The notes: generated by a model not told the origin, from the letters alone. Positions 16,278-22,966 are shown, counted from the stretch's first letter. The stretch: 22,982 bases of DNA from DAOVIY01 sp964441595 (GCA_964441595.1 CAYTXM010000004.1:1-22982), one strand, 5' to 3'. Numbers and translations: made by a program.

Positions 16278-16694
16278 ATGGAAAAAACAGAGGTAGATTT
16301 AATAAATGAGCGAATACAGGTTAAAAAAGAGCAATTAACTCGGCAAGGATTATCTATTCCCGAAGGAAAAGAATTAATTGCTGAAACTGTTGAAGAAAGA
16401 ATGGAAGATGCTTTAAAAGAGATGCCTCCTGGCATGGATGTTATAAAGCCTGATACAGAAGAAAAAGTACCTTTTCCTTCTCAGATTATTTCTCAGTCTC
16501 AAGAATCTTCTGACGCAATTATAGAAGAAGCGAATATCAAATTATCCGAGCTTACGAAGATAGCGGTAGAAGAAAATATTCCAAGATCAGTTGGCATTGC
16601 TTTAAAAAGTGGAAACGCCTTTTTGATTGATGGATTGCATGATTCTTTAATACGTAAATTTTATCAAATATTCAAAGATAAAAAGTTAATTTAA
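16278..16694 (+). CDS. protein of unknown function, partner of the TraD/HerA-like ATPase
   Basis: I do not recognise a named family. The 138-residue product is soluble, acidic and without membrane segments or a signal peptide. Its N-terminal 50 residues are highly charged and probably helical, followed by a Pro/Ser-rich linker (about 50-78). A C-terminal block (about 82-138) looks like the conserved core: IKLSELTKIAVEENI followed by AFLIDGLHDSLIRKFYQIF. It is the first gene of a new transcription unit, probably translated from a leaderless mRNA, and ends 3 nt before the large membrane ATPase. That tight coupling suggests it acts with the ATPase, for example as a cytosolic adaptor, but no function can be assigned. 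The frame and start are well supported by the promoter position and codon pattern. Confidence 0.8.
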   Translation: MEKTEVDLINERIQVKKEQLTRQGLSIPEGKELIAETVEERMEDALKEMPPGMDVIKPDTEEKVPFPSQIISQSQESSDAIIEEANIKLSELTKIAVEENIPRSVGIALKSGNAFLIDGLHDSLIRKFYQIFKDKKLI

Positions 16695-16697
16695 AAA

Positions 16698-19061
16698 ATG
16701 TTATTGTTGGAAATATTATTCGTTTTAGCTTTATCAATTTTTTTATTTTTCTTTATTAAGAAAAAGTTTTTTTATTTAGAGATTAAAAAAAGCTTAAATT
16801 ACCAATTATTCTTGATAACAATGCCACGGGATTTTCTGCCTTCAGCTGATGGTACAGAACAGGGAAAACAAAAAACTTTTGTCGATTTTGTTTCTGTTTT
16901 TGAGCAAGCATTAGAAAGTTTAAGTAGATATAAAAAAGAATTTATTTTTGAAATAGCGGTTCATAATAGCTCACAAGAAATCTGTTTTTACGCGGCTTGT
17001 TTAAAAAAAGACATGCAATTTTTTGAAAAAACTCTTGCATCTTTATTCCCTTACGCAAAAATAGAATCAGTAGATGACTATACTATTTTTTCACCTAGAG
17101 GAAAAGTTGTTGGATCAGATTTTGCTTTAAAAGAACCATTTGTTTTACCAATTAAAACTTTTAAGTCTTTTGACCAGGATCCATTATTAACTGTTGTTAA
17201 CGCTTTTACTAAAATAATTCCACAAGGTGAAGGAGCGGCTTTTCAAGTAGTAATAAAGCCAGATACCATTGGAACGAAGAAGAAATTTACTGGTATTAAA
17301 AAGGCTCTTTTAGAAGGTAAAAGCTTGAATCAGGCAATATTAAAACCTTCTTCGTTAATAAAAGAGTCATTAAAAAAAGAGTCAAAAGAACAGTTAAAGC
17401 CTAAGCCAGTTGATGAAAGCCTAATCAAATTAGTGGATGAAAAATCCCAATATCCGCTTTTCTTTCTTAATGCTCGCTTATTAACGTCAGCACCCACTAA
17501 AGAACGCGCTGAAGAGCTATTATCTCACTTAGAAGCTTCGTTTAGTTCTCTTTCTAACCCTATTGGCAATAGTTTGACAATTAGAAAAATAAAATCAAAG
17601 CAAGGGTTAAAAAGGTTAGTTTATAATTTTTCTTTCAGGCTTTTTAGAAAAAAAAAATCAATGCTATTGAATTCTTTAGAAGTTGCTACTTTATTTCATT
17701 TTCCACATCCTTTTTTGGAAAATTCCCGTTTAAAATGGTTAAGTGCTCGTAGCGCCCCAGCACCTTTGAATTTATCAAAAGAAGGTATAGTGTTAGGAAA
17801 AAATACTTTTCAAGGGGAAGAAAAAGAAATAAGAATTTTAGATGAAGACAGAAGGCGCCATATTTATATAATAGGTCAGACAGGAACTGGAAAAACTTCT
17901 TTAATGAAAAATATGTTTCTTCAAGATATTGCTGCTGGAAAAGGCGCCTGTTATATTGATCCTCACGGTGATACTGCTGAGTATTTAATGGGATTGATAC
18001 CAGAATCCAGGAGTAAAGATGTTATATATTTTAATCCAGGAGATTTTCAAAGATCATTTGGTTTGAATATGCTTGAATGGGACAAACGATATCCTTTTCA
18101 AAAGTCTTTTGTGACAAACGAGCTTCTTGAGATTTTAGATAAACTCTATGACTTGAAAACAGTAGGAGGTCCTGTTTTTGAACAGTATTTTCGTAATGCG
18201 CTGCTTCTTTTACTTGATGATACCGAACAAACTCATACCCTGAATGATGTTCCGCGTATTTTAATAAATCCTGATTTCCGTAAAGCATTACTAGAAAAAA
18301 CACCTAATCCGATGGTAAAGGAATTTTGGGAAAAAGAAGCGGAAAAAGCCGGAGGAGAATTAGCCTTGGCTAATGTTGCGCCTTACATCAATTCCAAGCT
18401 TAATCCTTTTTTGGCTAATGATTTAGTTAGGCCTATTATTAGTCAGAAGAAATCATCTGTAGATTTCAGAAAAGCCATGGATGAAGAAAAGATTTTAATT
18501 ATCAATCTTTCTAAAGGATTACTAGGGGATATAAACAGTTATCTTCTAGGCATGATTGTTGTAGGAAAATTAATGATGGCATCATTTTCCCGTGTTGATA
18601 TTCCAGAAGAAGAGAGGAAAGATTTTTATCTTTATATTGACGAGTTTCAAAATATTACTACTGACACTATTTCCACTATTTTTTCAGAAGCCAGAAAATA
18701 CCGTCTTAACTTAACAGTTGCTAACCAATTTCTTGCTCAATTGAAAGAGCCAATTCTTAAATCTGTTTTTGGTAATGTTGGTACGATTGTTTCTTTTCGG
18801 GTAGGAAATGAAGACTCTGAATTTTTAGCTAAATATTTTGCTCCTGTTTTTAGCGCTTACGACTTAATCAATCTTGATAATTTTAACGCTTATATCAAAT
18901 TAACAATTCAAGGTCAGGTTTCTCGCGCGTTTAATATAAAAATAAACAAGCCAATAGATTCTGATACAAAGAAATTAGAATCATTAAAACAACTTTCTTC
19001 TTCTATATATGCGCGTCCTCGCAATGAAATTGAAGAAGAAATACGCAAAGGATATAAATAA
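16698..19061 (+). CDS. membrane-anchored TraD/TraG/HerA-like ATPase (type IV coupling protein-like)
   Basis: This 787-residue protein has one N-terminal membrane helix (about 3-20), a region of about 350 residues without recognised motifs, then a RecA-like motor. Walker A is GQTGTGKT (393-400), followed by ACYIDPHGDTAEYLMG and VIYFNPGDFQRSFGLNML, characteristic of the VirD4/TraD/HerA group. Walker B is FYLYIDEFQN (Asp648-Glu649), followed by ARKYRLNLTVANQFLAQL and GTIVSFRVGNEDSEFLAKYF, as in the TraD C-terminal recognition region. The tail ARPRNEIEEEI resembles the end of a CPR-typical group, from memory. Such proteins form hexameric pumps for DNA or protein at the membrane. No relaxase, VirB4 or pilus gene is in the window, so a conjugative role is unproven. 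It is coupled to the upstream 138-aa gene and followed 6 nt later by a GtrA-like gene. Confidence 0.88.
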   Translation: MLLLEILFVLALSIFLFFFIKKKFFYLEIKKSLNYQLFLITMPRDFLPSADGTEQGKQKTFVDFVSVFEQALESLSRYKKEFIFEIAVHNSSQEICFYAACLKKDMQFFEKTLASLFPYAKIESVDDYTIFSPRGKVVGSDFALKEPFVLPIKTFKSFDQDPLLTVVNAFTKIIPQGEGAAFQVVIKPDTIGTKKKFTGIKKALLEGKSLNQAILKPSSLIKESLKKESKEQLKPKPVDESLIKLVDEKSQYPLFFLNARLLTSAPTKERAEELLSHLEASFSSLSNPIGNSLTIRKIKSKQGLKRLVYNFSFRLFRKKKSMLLNSLEVATLFHFPHPFLENSRLKWLSARSAPAPLNLSKEGIVLGKNTFQGEEKEIRILDEDRRRHIYIIGQTGTGKTSLMKNMFLQDIAAGKGACYIDPHGDTAEYLMGLIPESRSKDVIYFNPGDFQRSFGLNMLEWDKRYPFQKSFVTNELLEILDKLYDLKTVGGPVFEQYFRNALLLLLDDTEQTHTLNDVPRILINPDFRKALLEKTPNPMVKEFWEKEAEKAGGELALANVAPYINSKLNPFLANDLVRPIISQKKSSVDFRKAMDEEKILIINLSKGLLGDINSYLLGMIVVGKLMMASFSRVDIPEEERKDFYLYIDEFQNITTDTISTIFSEARKYRLNLTVANQFLAQLKEPILKSVFGNVGTIVSFRVGNEDSEFLAKYFAPVFSAYDLINLDNFNAYIKLTIQGQVSRAFNIKINKPIDSDTKKLESLKQLSSSIYARPRNEIEEEIRKGYK

Positions 19062-19067
19062 TTTATT

Positions 19068-19487
19068 GTGCTATCTATTCAATTCATGAAATTTCTTTCA
19101 GTAGGGGTTCTTAATACCGGAATTGACTTCGGTGTTTTAAATTTATTGATGTTTTTAACTGGAATAACTTCTGGTTTTTATTATTCATTATTCAAAGCAA
19201 TTTCTTTTACATGCGGCGTTACTAACAGTTATATTTGGAACAAAAGATGGACTTTTCAAAAAGGCAAAAAGCTTGAGAAAAAAGAGTTTTCCAAATTTTT
19301 TACAGTTAGCTTATTAGCATTTGGTGTTAATATAGGAGTTGCGTCTATATTAGTAAATTTTGTTGGTCCAATTGGAGGTATCTCTCCTTATGCTTGGGCT
19401 AATATTAGTGCGTTGGTTGCAGCTGGATTTACCACTCTAATCAACTTTTTCGGTTATAAATATCTAGTTTTTAAAGATAAAAATTAA
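19068..19487 (+). CDS. GtrA-family membrane protein
   Basis: The 139-residue product has four predicted membrane helices and the GtrA-like signature: MKFLSVGVLNTGIDFGVLNLLM at the start, an SYIWNKRWTFQ loop, KFFTVSLLAFGVNIGVASIL, and NFFGYKYLVF at the end. GtrA proteins are thought to help move lipid-linked sugars, such as undecaprenyl-phosphate glucose, across the membrane. The start is GTG at 19068; an in-frame ATG at 19086 is an alternative and would begin exactly at MKFLSVG. It is 6 nt after the ATPase stop and probably in the same transcript; whether it functions with the ATPase is unknown. No glycosyltransferase gene lies next to it. Confidence 0.88.
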   Translation: MLSIQFMKFLSVGVLNTGIDFGVLNLLMFLTGITSGFYYSLFKAISFTCGVTNSYIWNKRWTFQKGKKLEKKEFSKFFTVSLLAFGVNIGVASILVNFVGPIGGISPYAWANISALVAAGFTTLINFFGYKYLVFKDKN

Positions 19488-19509
19488 ACTTTTAAATCGT
19501 TCTTTTTCT

Positions 19510-19518
19510 TGCTATAAT
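19510..19518 (+). promoter_or_regulatory. extended -10 promoter of dnaX
   Basis: TGCTATAAT is a perfect extended -10 in the 42-nt spacer before dnaX. No clear -35 is seen. The expected start is about 5 nt before the ATG at 19530, giving a nearly leaderless mRNA. Confidence 0.65.
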
Positions 19519-19529
19519 ATCATAATATT

Positions 19530-20621
19530 ATGCCTCAACTTGTTTTTTATCGTAAATATCGACCAAAGGTTTTTGCTGAAGTAATCAATCAAAAAAACAC
19601 TATTAAAACCTTATCCAATGCCCTTTTACAAGGTCAAATTGCTCATGCTTATCTTTTTTCTGGTCCTCGTGGAGTGGGAAAAACGACGGTGGCCCGTTTA
19701 TTAGCCAAAGCCCTAAATTGCCAAAACCGAAAATCTAATGAATTTGAGCCTTGTAATAAATGTGAATCTTGTCTGGCAATTAATGCTGGACATTCAATGG
19801 ATTTAATAGAAATAGACGCTGCTTCTAATCGTGGAATTGAAGATGTTCGTTCTTTAAGAGATAATATTAAATTTTCTCCAGTTAATTCGAAATATAAGAT
19901 TTTTATAATTGATGAAGCGCATCAAATTACCAAAGAAGGTTTTAATGCTTTGCTAAAAACTTTAGAAGAACCGCCAGAATATGTGATTTTCATTTTAGCC
20001 ACAACAGAACCAGATAAGTTACTTGCAACGATTCTTTCACGGGTTCAGCGTTATGATTTTAAAAAATTAAATTTAGATGATACGATCAAATGCCTTCTCT
20101 CTATTTGCAAGCAAGAAAAGATAAAATCAGAAGCAGAAGCGTTAAGATTAATAGCTTTATATTCTGAAGGGGGATTGCGTGATGCAGAATCATTGTTAGG
20201 ACAAATGTCTTTAATAACTGAAAAGAATATTACCAAGAAAGCGGTGGAAGAATTAGTCGGAGCTATTAACTTTGAAAAAATAAAAAGATTTATTGATTGT
20301 TTGGCAAAGAAAAACAAAGAAAAAGCATTGCAATTTATCAGTAATATTTATGATGAAGGGTACGATCTGGAAGTTTTTAACAAAGAAGTGCTAAATTATT
20401 TAAGAAAAATTTTATTACTCAAAGTCTCTCCAACATTAGGGAAATTATTAGAAAAGGACACAACTTCTGATGAGATGACAATTCTATTTAAGCAGGCAGA
20501 GTTTTTTGATACTCCTTATCTTGAGAAATTGTTAGGAAGATTTATTGAAATTCAATTACAACTTAGAAGAACACCAATTCCCACATTGCCTTTTGAAATA
20601 TGCATTAGCCAAGAGCTTTAA
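19530..20621 (+). CDS. dnaX: DNA polymerase III subunit gamma (short DnaX)
   Basis: DnaX is the ATP-hydrolysing motor of the clamp loader. The 363-residue product has the start LVFYRKYRPKVFAEVINQ, Walker A GPRGVGKT (45-52), the zinc cluster C64, C75, C78, C81, IDAASNRGIEDVRSL, the DEAH box (128-131), NALLKTLEEPPEYVIFILAT, and the arginine finger in SRV (170-172, usually SRC). The C-terminal collar domain is present (about 240-363), but the tau-specific domains that bind DnaB and the polymerase alpha subunit are absent. It is therefore gamma-like by gene length, not by frameshifting: no slippery run is needed and the frame ends at a normal TAA. A tRNA gene starts 8 nt after the stop. Confidence 0.95.
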   Translation: MPQLVFYRKYRPKVFAEVINQKNTIKTLSNALLQGQIAHAYLFSGPRGVGKTTVARLLAKALNCQNRKSNEFEPCNKCESCLAINAGHSMDLIEIDAASNRGIEDVRSLRDNIKFSPVNSKYKIFIIDEAHQITKEGFNALLKTLEEPPEYVIFILATTEPDKLLATILSRVQRYDFKKLNLDDTIKCLLSICKQEKIKSEAEALRLIALYSEGGLRDAESLLGQMSLITEKNITKKAVEELVGAINFEKIKRFIDCLAKKNKEKALQFISNIYDEGYDLEVFNKEVLNYLRKILLLKVSPTLGKLLEKDTTSDEMTILFKQAEFFDTPYLEKLLGRFIEIQLQLRRTPIPTLPFEICISQEL

Positions 20622-20629
20622 ATATTTAT

Positions 20630-20685
20630 TGCCGGGTCGTCTAACGGTAGGACACAGACCTCTGGAGTCTGGTATGTAGGTTCGA
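20630..20685 (+). tRNA. tRNA-Gln (CTG), 3' end lost in assembly gap
   Basis: The 5' 56 nt fold as a tRNA: acceptor strand TGCCGGG, U8, D arm GTC/GAC with a GG in the loop, anticodon stem CAGAC/GTCTG around the loop CTCTGGA with anticodon CTG (20662-20664), then GTAGG and TTCGA of the T arm. The T at position 1 fits the U1-A72 pair typical of tRNA-Gln. The remaining T arm and 3' acceptor strand lie in the N run. No clear separate promoter is seen in the 8 nt after dnaX, so it may be co-transcribed with dnaX. Confidence 0.85.
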
Positions 20686-20785
20686 NNNNNNNNNNNNNNN
20701 NNNNNNNNNNNNNNNNNNNNNNNNNNNNNNNNNNNNNNNNNNNNNNNNNNNNNNNNNNNNNNNNNNNNNNNNNNNNNNNNNNNNN
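20686..20785. other. assembly gap of 100 N
   Basis: This is a placeholder run of exactly 100 undetermined bases, beginning inside the T loop of tRNA-Gln. The true distance to dcd is unknown and other tRNA genes could be missing. Contig ends at tRNA genes often come from repeats. Confidence 0.98.
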
Positions 20786-20823
20786 AAGATAATATCTATC
20801 TGCGCTGTCTTTATTTATATAGG

Positions 20824-20852
20824 TTGATAATTTTCTGCTGCCAGTGTAAAAT
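20824..20852 (+). promoter_or_regulatory. promoter of dcd
   Basis: TTGATA at 20824-20829, a 17-nt spacer, and TAAAAT at 20847-20852 match sigma-70 type -35 and -10 boxes in five of six positions each. The predicted start is about 4 nt before the ATG at 20863. This placement argues against an in-frame TTG at 20824 being the start codon, because that TTG lies within the -35. Confidence 0.6.
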
Positions 20853-20862
20853 TAAAAGTAAT

Positions 20863-21435
20863 ATGATTCTTTCAGATAGAGATATAAAAAAGATAATTAA
20901 AAGTAAGAAGCTGGTTTTTAAACCAAGTTTAAGTAAAAACCAAATAGGCCCTTCTTCAATTGATTTAAAATTAGGGCCGATTTTTAAAAGTTTTGATATT
21001 ACTAAACAATTTCTCTTAGATGCTAAAAAAGGATTGCCAGCCGAAGATTTTATTATTACTAAAAGAATTAAACCTGGAAAAGCTTTTATTTTACATCCAA
21101 ATGATTTTATTTTAGCCAGCACTAAAGAATATGTAAAAGTGCCAAATGATATAGTTTTAAAGATGGAAGGCAAGAGCACCTTAGCCAGAATGGGAATTTT
21201 AGTTCATACAGCCGGTTTTGTAGATCCAGGATTTGAAGGAACTCTAACCTTGGAAATTAGCAATCAATCAAATCTTCCAGTGGCATTATATCCAAATATG
21301 CACATCTGTCAGATAGCAGTAGAGCGTTTATCTTCTCCAGCAGAAACTCCTTATAATAAACGTAAAAAATCGCTTTATTCCAAAGCCAAAGGGCCTATGG
21401 CCGCCAAAACCAACAACTTATTTGATAAAAATTGA
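20863..21435 (+). CDS. dcd: dCTP deaminase (possibly the bifunctional dUMP-forming type)
   Basis: The enzyme deaminates dCTP to dUTP, or in the bifunctional form directly to dUMP, feeding dTMP synthesis. The start chosen gives MILSDRDIKKII, the expected N-terminus, and 190 residues, the normal length. Key segments are IGPSSIDLKLG, EGKSTLARMGILVHTAGF with VDPGFEG, TLTLEISNQSNLPVALYP (the Glu being the catalytic residue of the family), and CQIAVERLSSPAETPY with a basic C-terminal tail. The TAGFVDPGF sequence is closer to the bifunctional dCTP deaminase/dUTPase of mycobacteria and archaea than to E. coli Dcd (TAHRIDPGW); bifunctionality is inference. It has its own promoter and is followed by a strong terminator. 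Confidence 0.93.
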   Translation: MILSDRDIKKIIKSKKLVFKPSLSKNQIGPSSIDLKLGPIFKSFDITKQFLLDAKKGLPAEDFIITKRIKPGKAFILHPNDFILASTKEYVKVPNDIVLKMEGKSTLARMGILVHTAGFVDPGFEGTLTLEISNQSNLPVALYPNMHICQIAVERLSSPAETPYNKRKKSLYSKAKGPMAAKTNNLFDKN

Positions 21436-21445
21436 TAAAGTATCA

Positions 21446-21470
21446 AAAAACCGCCAAATTGGCGGTTTTT
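21446..21470 (+). terminator. bidirectional rho-independent terminator between dcd and fpg
   Basis: AAAAACCGCC, the loop AAATT, and GGCGGTTTTT form a perfect 10-bp stem with a T run on one strand and, read on the other strand, also a T run. It lies 10 nt after the dcd stop and 81 nt beyond the fpg stop, so it can serve both convergent genes. Confidence 0.93.
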
Positions 21471-21551
21471 ATAATTTCACCAGTTTTTCGAAGATTATTA
21501 TAATAAAGTTTATTAAAATAGAATCAAAGTAAATAATTTTTATAGGGACTT

Positions 21552-22415
21552 TTATTTTTGGCAATAAGAACAGTACCTGGTTCCTCTTCCTAAAATTTTT
21601 ATTTTTTGAATTACTTCCTTTTGGCACCGGGAACATTTTTGGCCTTCTTTTCTATATACTTTTAAAAACTGTATAAATTTACCTTTACGCCCTCGAGCAT
21701 CTACATAGTTATTAAAGGTTGTTCCTCTATATTTAATAGATAAATTTAGGATATCTTTTATGGATTTGTGTAGTTTTTTAATTTCTTTTGCAGTTAGAGT
21801 GTTTATTTTTCTAAATGGTAAAATATGGGACCTAAAAAGACTTTCATCGGTATAAATATTTCCTAATCCTGCTATATATTTTTGATTTAATAAAAAAGAC
21901 TTAATATTTCCCTTTTTATTTCCTAATAATTTTTTAAAATTTAATGAATTGAATTCCGCATAAAGAGGATTTAAGCCTAATTTATCTTGAATTTTTTTTA
22001 ATTCCTGAGGACTAACTACTTGCCAAAACCCAAATTGACGTTGATCATTATAAAACAACTTAGATTGGTCTTGAAAATAAATTATCAAATGGGTTTGTTT
22101 ATTTGGTAAATCAAATTTATTATTTTTTATACTGTGGCCACCAGTTATTACTTTTTCTTGATTCGTATAAATAATTTGTCCAGTCATGCGTAAGTGAATA
22201 GCAAGATATTTATTTTTTTTAGATAATTGGATAATAATAAATTTCCCCAATCGGGAAATTTTTTTAAAGCTATTGTTTTTTAAAACAGCGCAGAAATTTT
22301 TATTAGTCGATTTGACAATTTTAGATAAACGAATTTCTACCTTTTTAATTTCTTTATTCAGAACTATTTTATTTAAATCGCTAACAATTGTTTGTATCTC
22401 TGGTAATTCAGGCAT
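21552..22415 (-). CDS. mutM: formamidopyrimidine-DNA glycosylase (Fpg/MutM)
   Basis: Fpg removes 8-oxoguanine and formamidopyrimidines and nicks the abasic site. The 287-residue product begins MPELPEIQTI, giving the catalytic Pro after Met cleavage and the following Glu. Lys58 lies in RLGKFIII, then HLRMTGQ, the helix-two-turn-helix QKYIAGLGNIYTDESLF, and a C-terminal zinc finger with CSRC and the RGTRYCSYC end. All four Cys are present. It is one of only two genes read leftwards in the window and is convergent with dcd. A terminator for a separate upstream unit ends about 30 nt before the ATG, so fpg needs its own promoter there; a weak TATAAA at 22430-22425 (reverse strand), about 9 nt before the ATG, is the only candidate. 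Confidence 0.96.
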   Translation of the reverse strand: MPELPEIQTIVSDLNKIVLNKEIKKVEIRLSKIVKSTNKNFCAVLKNNSFKKISRLGKFIIIQLSKKNKYLAIHLRMTGQIIYTNQEKVITGGHSIKNNKFDLPNKQTHLIIYFQDQSKLFYNDQRQFGFWQVVSPQELKKIQDKLGLNPLYAEFNSLNFKKLLGNKKGNIKSFLLNQKYIAGLGNIYTDESLFRSHILPFRKINTLTAKEIKKLHKSIKDILNLSIKYRGTTFNNYVDARGRKGKFIQFLKVYRKEGQKCSRCQKEVIQKIKILGRGTRYCSYCQK

Positions 22416-22443
22416 AATTTATAATTTATACTTTAATTCTATC

Positions 22444-22470
22444 AAAAAATACCATCTAGCGGTAGATAGG
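22444..22470 (-). terminator. rho-independent terminator upstream of fpg, reverse strand
   Basis: Read on the reverse strand, CC-T-ATCTA, the loop CCGC and TAGAT-GG form a 7-bp stem with one bulge, followed by TATTTTTT. It lies between the small membrane protein frame and fpg, both leftward, and so implies that something upstream is transcribed leftwards. The + strand side has TTTTCTTT, so weak bidirectional action is possible. Confidence 0.6.
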
Positions 22471-22533
22471 TTTTCTTTAATAATTTCAAATCCGTTCTAG
22501 GAACTAGACGATACAAAATCTGATTCTAATGAT

Positions 22534-22710
22534 TTAGTGTTTAAGTTTTTTCTTTTGAAACCAGCTAATAAAAAAAAGTACGGCAATAATAAAAGTTGGA
22601 CCTGATATAAAAGCGTACCAAGTCCAAGGGCGATTGATTCCAGCCGCAATAATATAAAAAATAGAAAAAGACAAAAATAAAACAAACGCTATGCTTAAAA
22701 TTCTTGGCAA
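22534..22710 (-). CDS. small two-helix membrane protein, start codon uncertain
   Basis: A leftward frame, open from 22785 to a TAA at 22534-22536, encodes a convincing small membrane protein. It has an aromatic lead-in INIIYWLPRI, a first helix (ILSIAFVLFLSFSIFYIIAAG), a polar turn NRPWTW, a second helix (AFISGPTFIIAVLFFISW), and a basic tail FQKKKLKH. The coordinates use the TTG at 22710, giving 58 residues; there is no ATG or GTG in the frame, and the similarity-like part starts a few residues upstream of that TTG. The pattern vaguely recalls small membrane proteins with a WxxRIL...FLSLF start, but I cannot name a family. A reverse-strand terminator 60 nt downstream supports transcription. 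It could also be a decayed gene that lost its start. Confidence 0.5.
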   Translation of the reverse strand: MPRILSIAFVLFLSFSIFYIIAAGINRPWTWYAFISGPTFIIAVLFFISWFQKKKLKH

Positions 22711-22769
22711 CCAATAGATAATATTTATTTTATTTATAGATATTTTTATATCTTTATTATATAAAAAAA

Positions 22770-22798
22770 TTGATTTTAGTACTAGTCAATGTTATAAT
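22770..22798 (+). promoter_or_regulatory. promoter of tRNA-Asn
   Basis: TTGATT at 22770-22775, a 17-nt spacer, and TATAAT at 22793-22798 preceded by TGT make a near-consensus promoter with an extended -10. The expected start near 22805 lies about 4 nt before the mature tRNA. Confidence 0.82.
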
Positions 22799-22808
22799 AA
22801 ATCAGCAT

Positions 22809-22880
22809 TCCGCGGTAGCTCAATGGTAGAGCGGCACGCTGTTAACGTGATGGTTGTAGGTTCGAATCCTACCCGCGGAG
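22809..22880 (+). tRNA. tRNA-Asn (GTT)
   Basis: A complete 72-nt cloverleaf: acceptor TCCGCGG/CCGCGGA, TA, D arm GCTC/GAGC around AATGGTA, anticodon stem GCACG/CGTGA around CTGTTAA with anticodon GTT (22841-22843), variable TGGTT, T arm GTAGG/CCTAC around TTCGAAT, and discriminator G. The outermost anticodon stem pair is G27-A43, a mismatch. The CCA end is not encoded (CAG follows). It has its own promoter and terminator, so it is a single-gene unit. Confidence 0.96.
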
Positions 22881-22888
22881 CAGATTTT

Positions 22889-22913
22889 AAAATCGTCAAT
22901 CAGACGGTTTTTT
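22889..22913 (+). terminator. rho-independent terminator of tRNA-Asn
   Basis: AAAATCGTC, the loop AATCA and GACGGTTTT form a 9-bp stem with one T-G pair, followed by more T (a six-T run in total). It begins 8 nt after the tRNA, and its last T is the first base of the next promoter's extended -10. Confidence 0.85.
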
Positions 22914-22921
22914 GGTATAAT
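22913..22921 (+). promoter_or_regulatory. extended -10 promoter of the gene at the right edge
   Basis: TGGTATAAT is a perfect extended -10 directly abutting the tRNA-Asn terminator. No -35 is obvious, since the position is occupied by the terminator stem. The ATG at 22967 would have a leader of roughly 39 nt. Confidence 0.6.
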
Positions 22922-22966
22922 GAAAATAGGAAAAAAGTAAAAGATTTTAAAATATAAATTAATAAT

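Noticed and set aside
20824..20826. TTG as start of dcd, giving 13 extra residues
   Set aside because: It lies inside a good -35 box, the extra residues (Cys-rich, no family match) precede the canonical MILSDRDI start, and the ATG at 20863 gives the normal length.
22497..22685. 62-residue reverse-strand frame from a TTG
   Set aside because: It overlaps the same region in another frame. Its hydrophobic part is explained by the T-rich DNA, and its C-terminal half is low-complexity Ser-rich; the neighbouring frame has helix boundaries and a basic tail like a real membrane protein.
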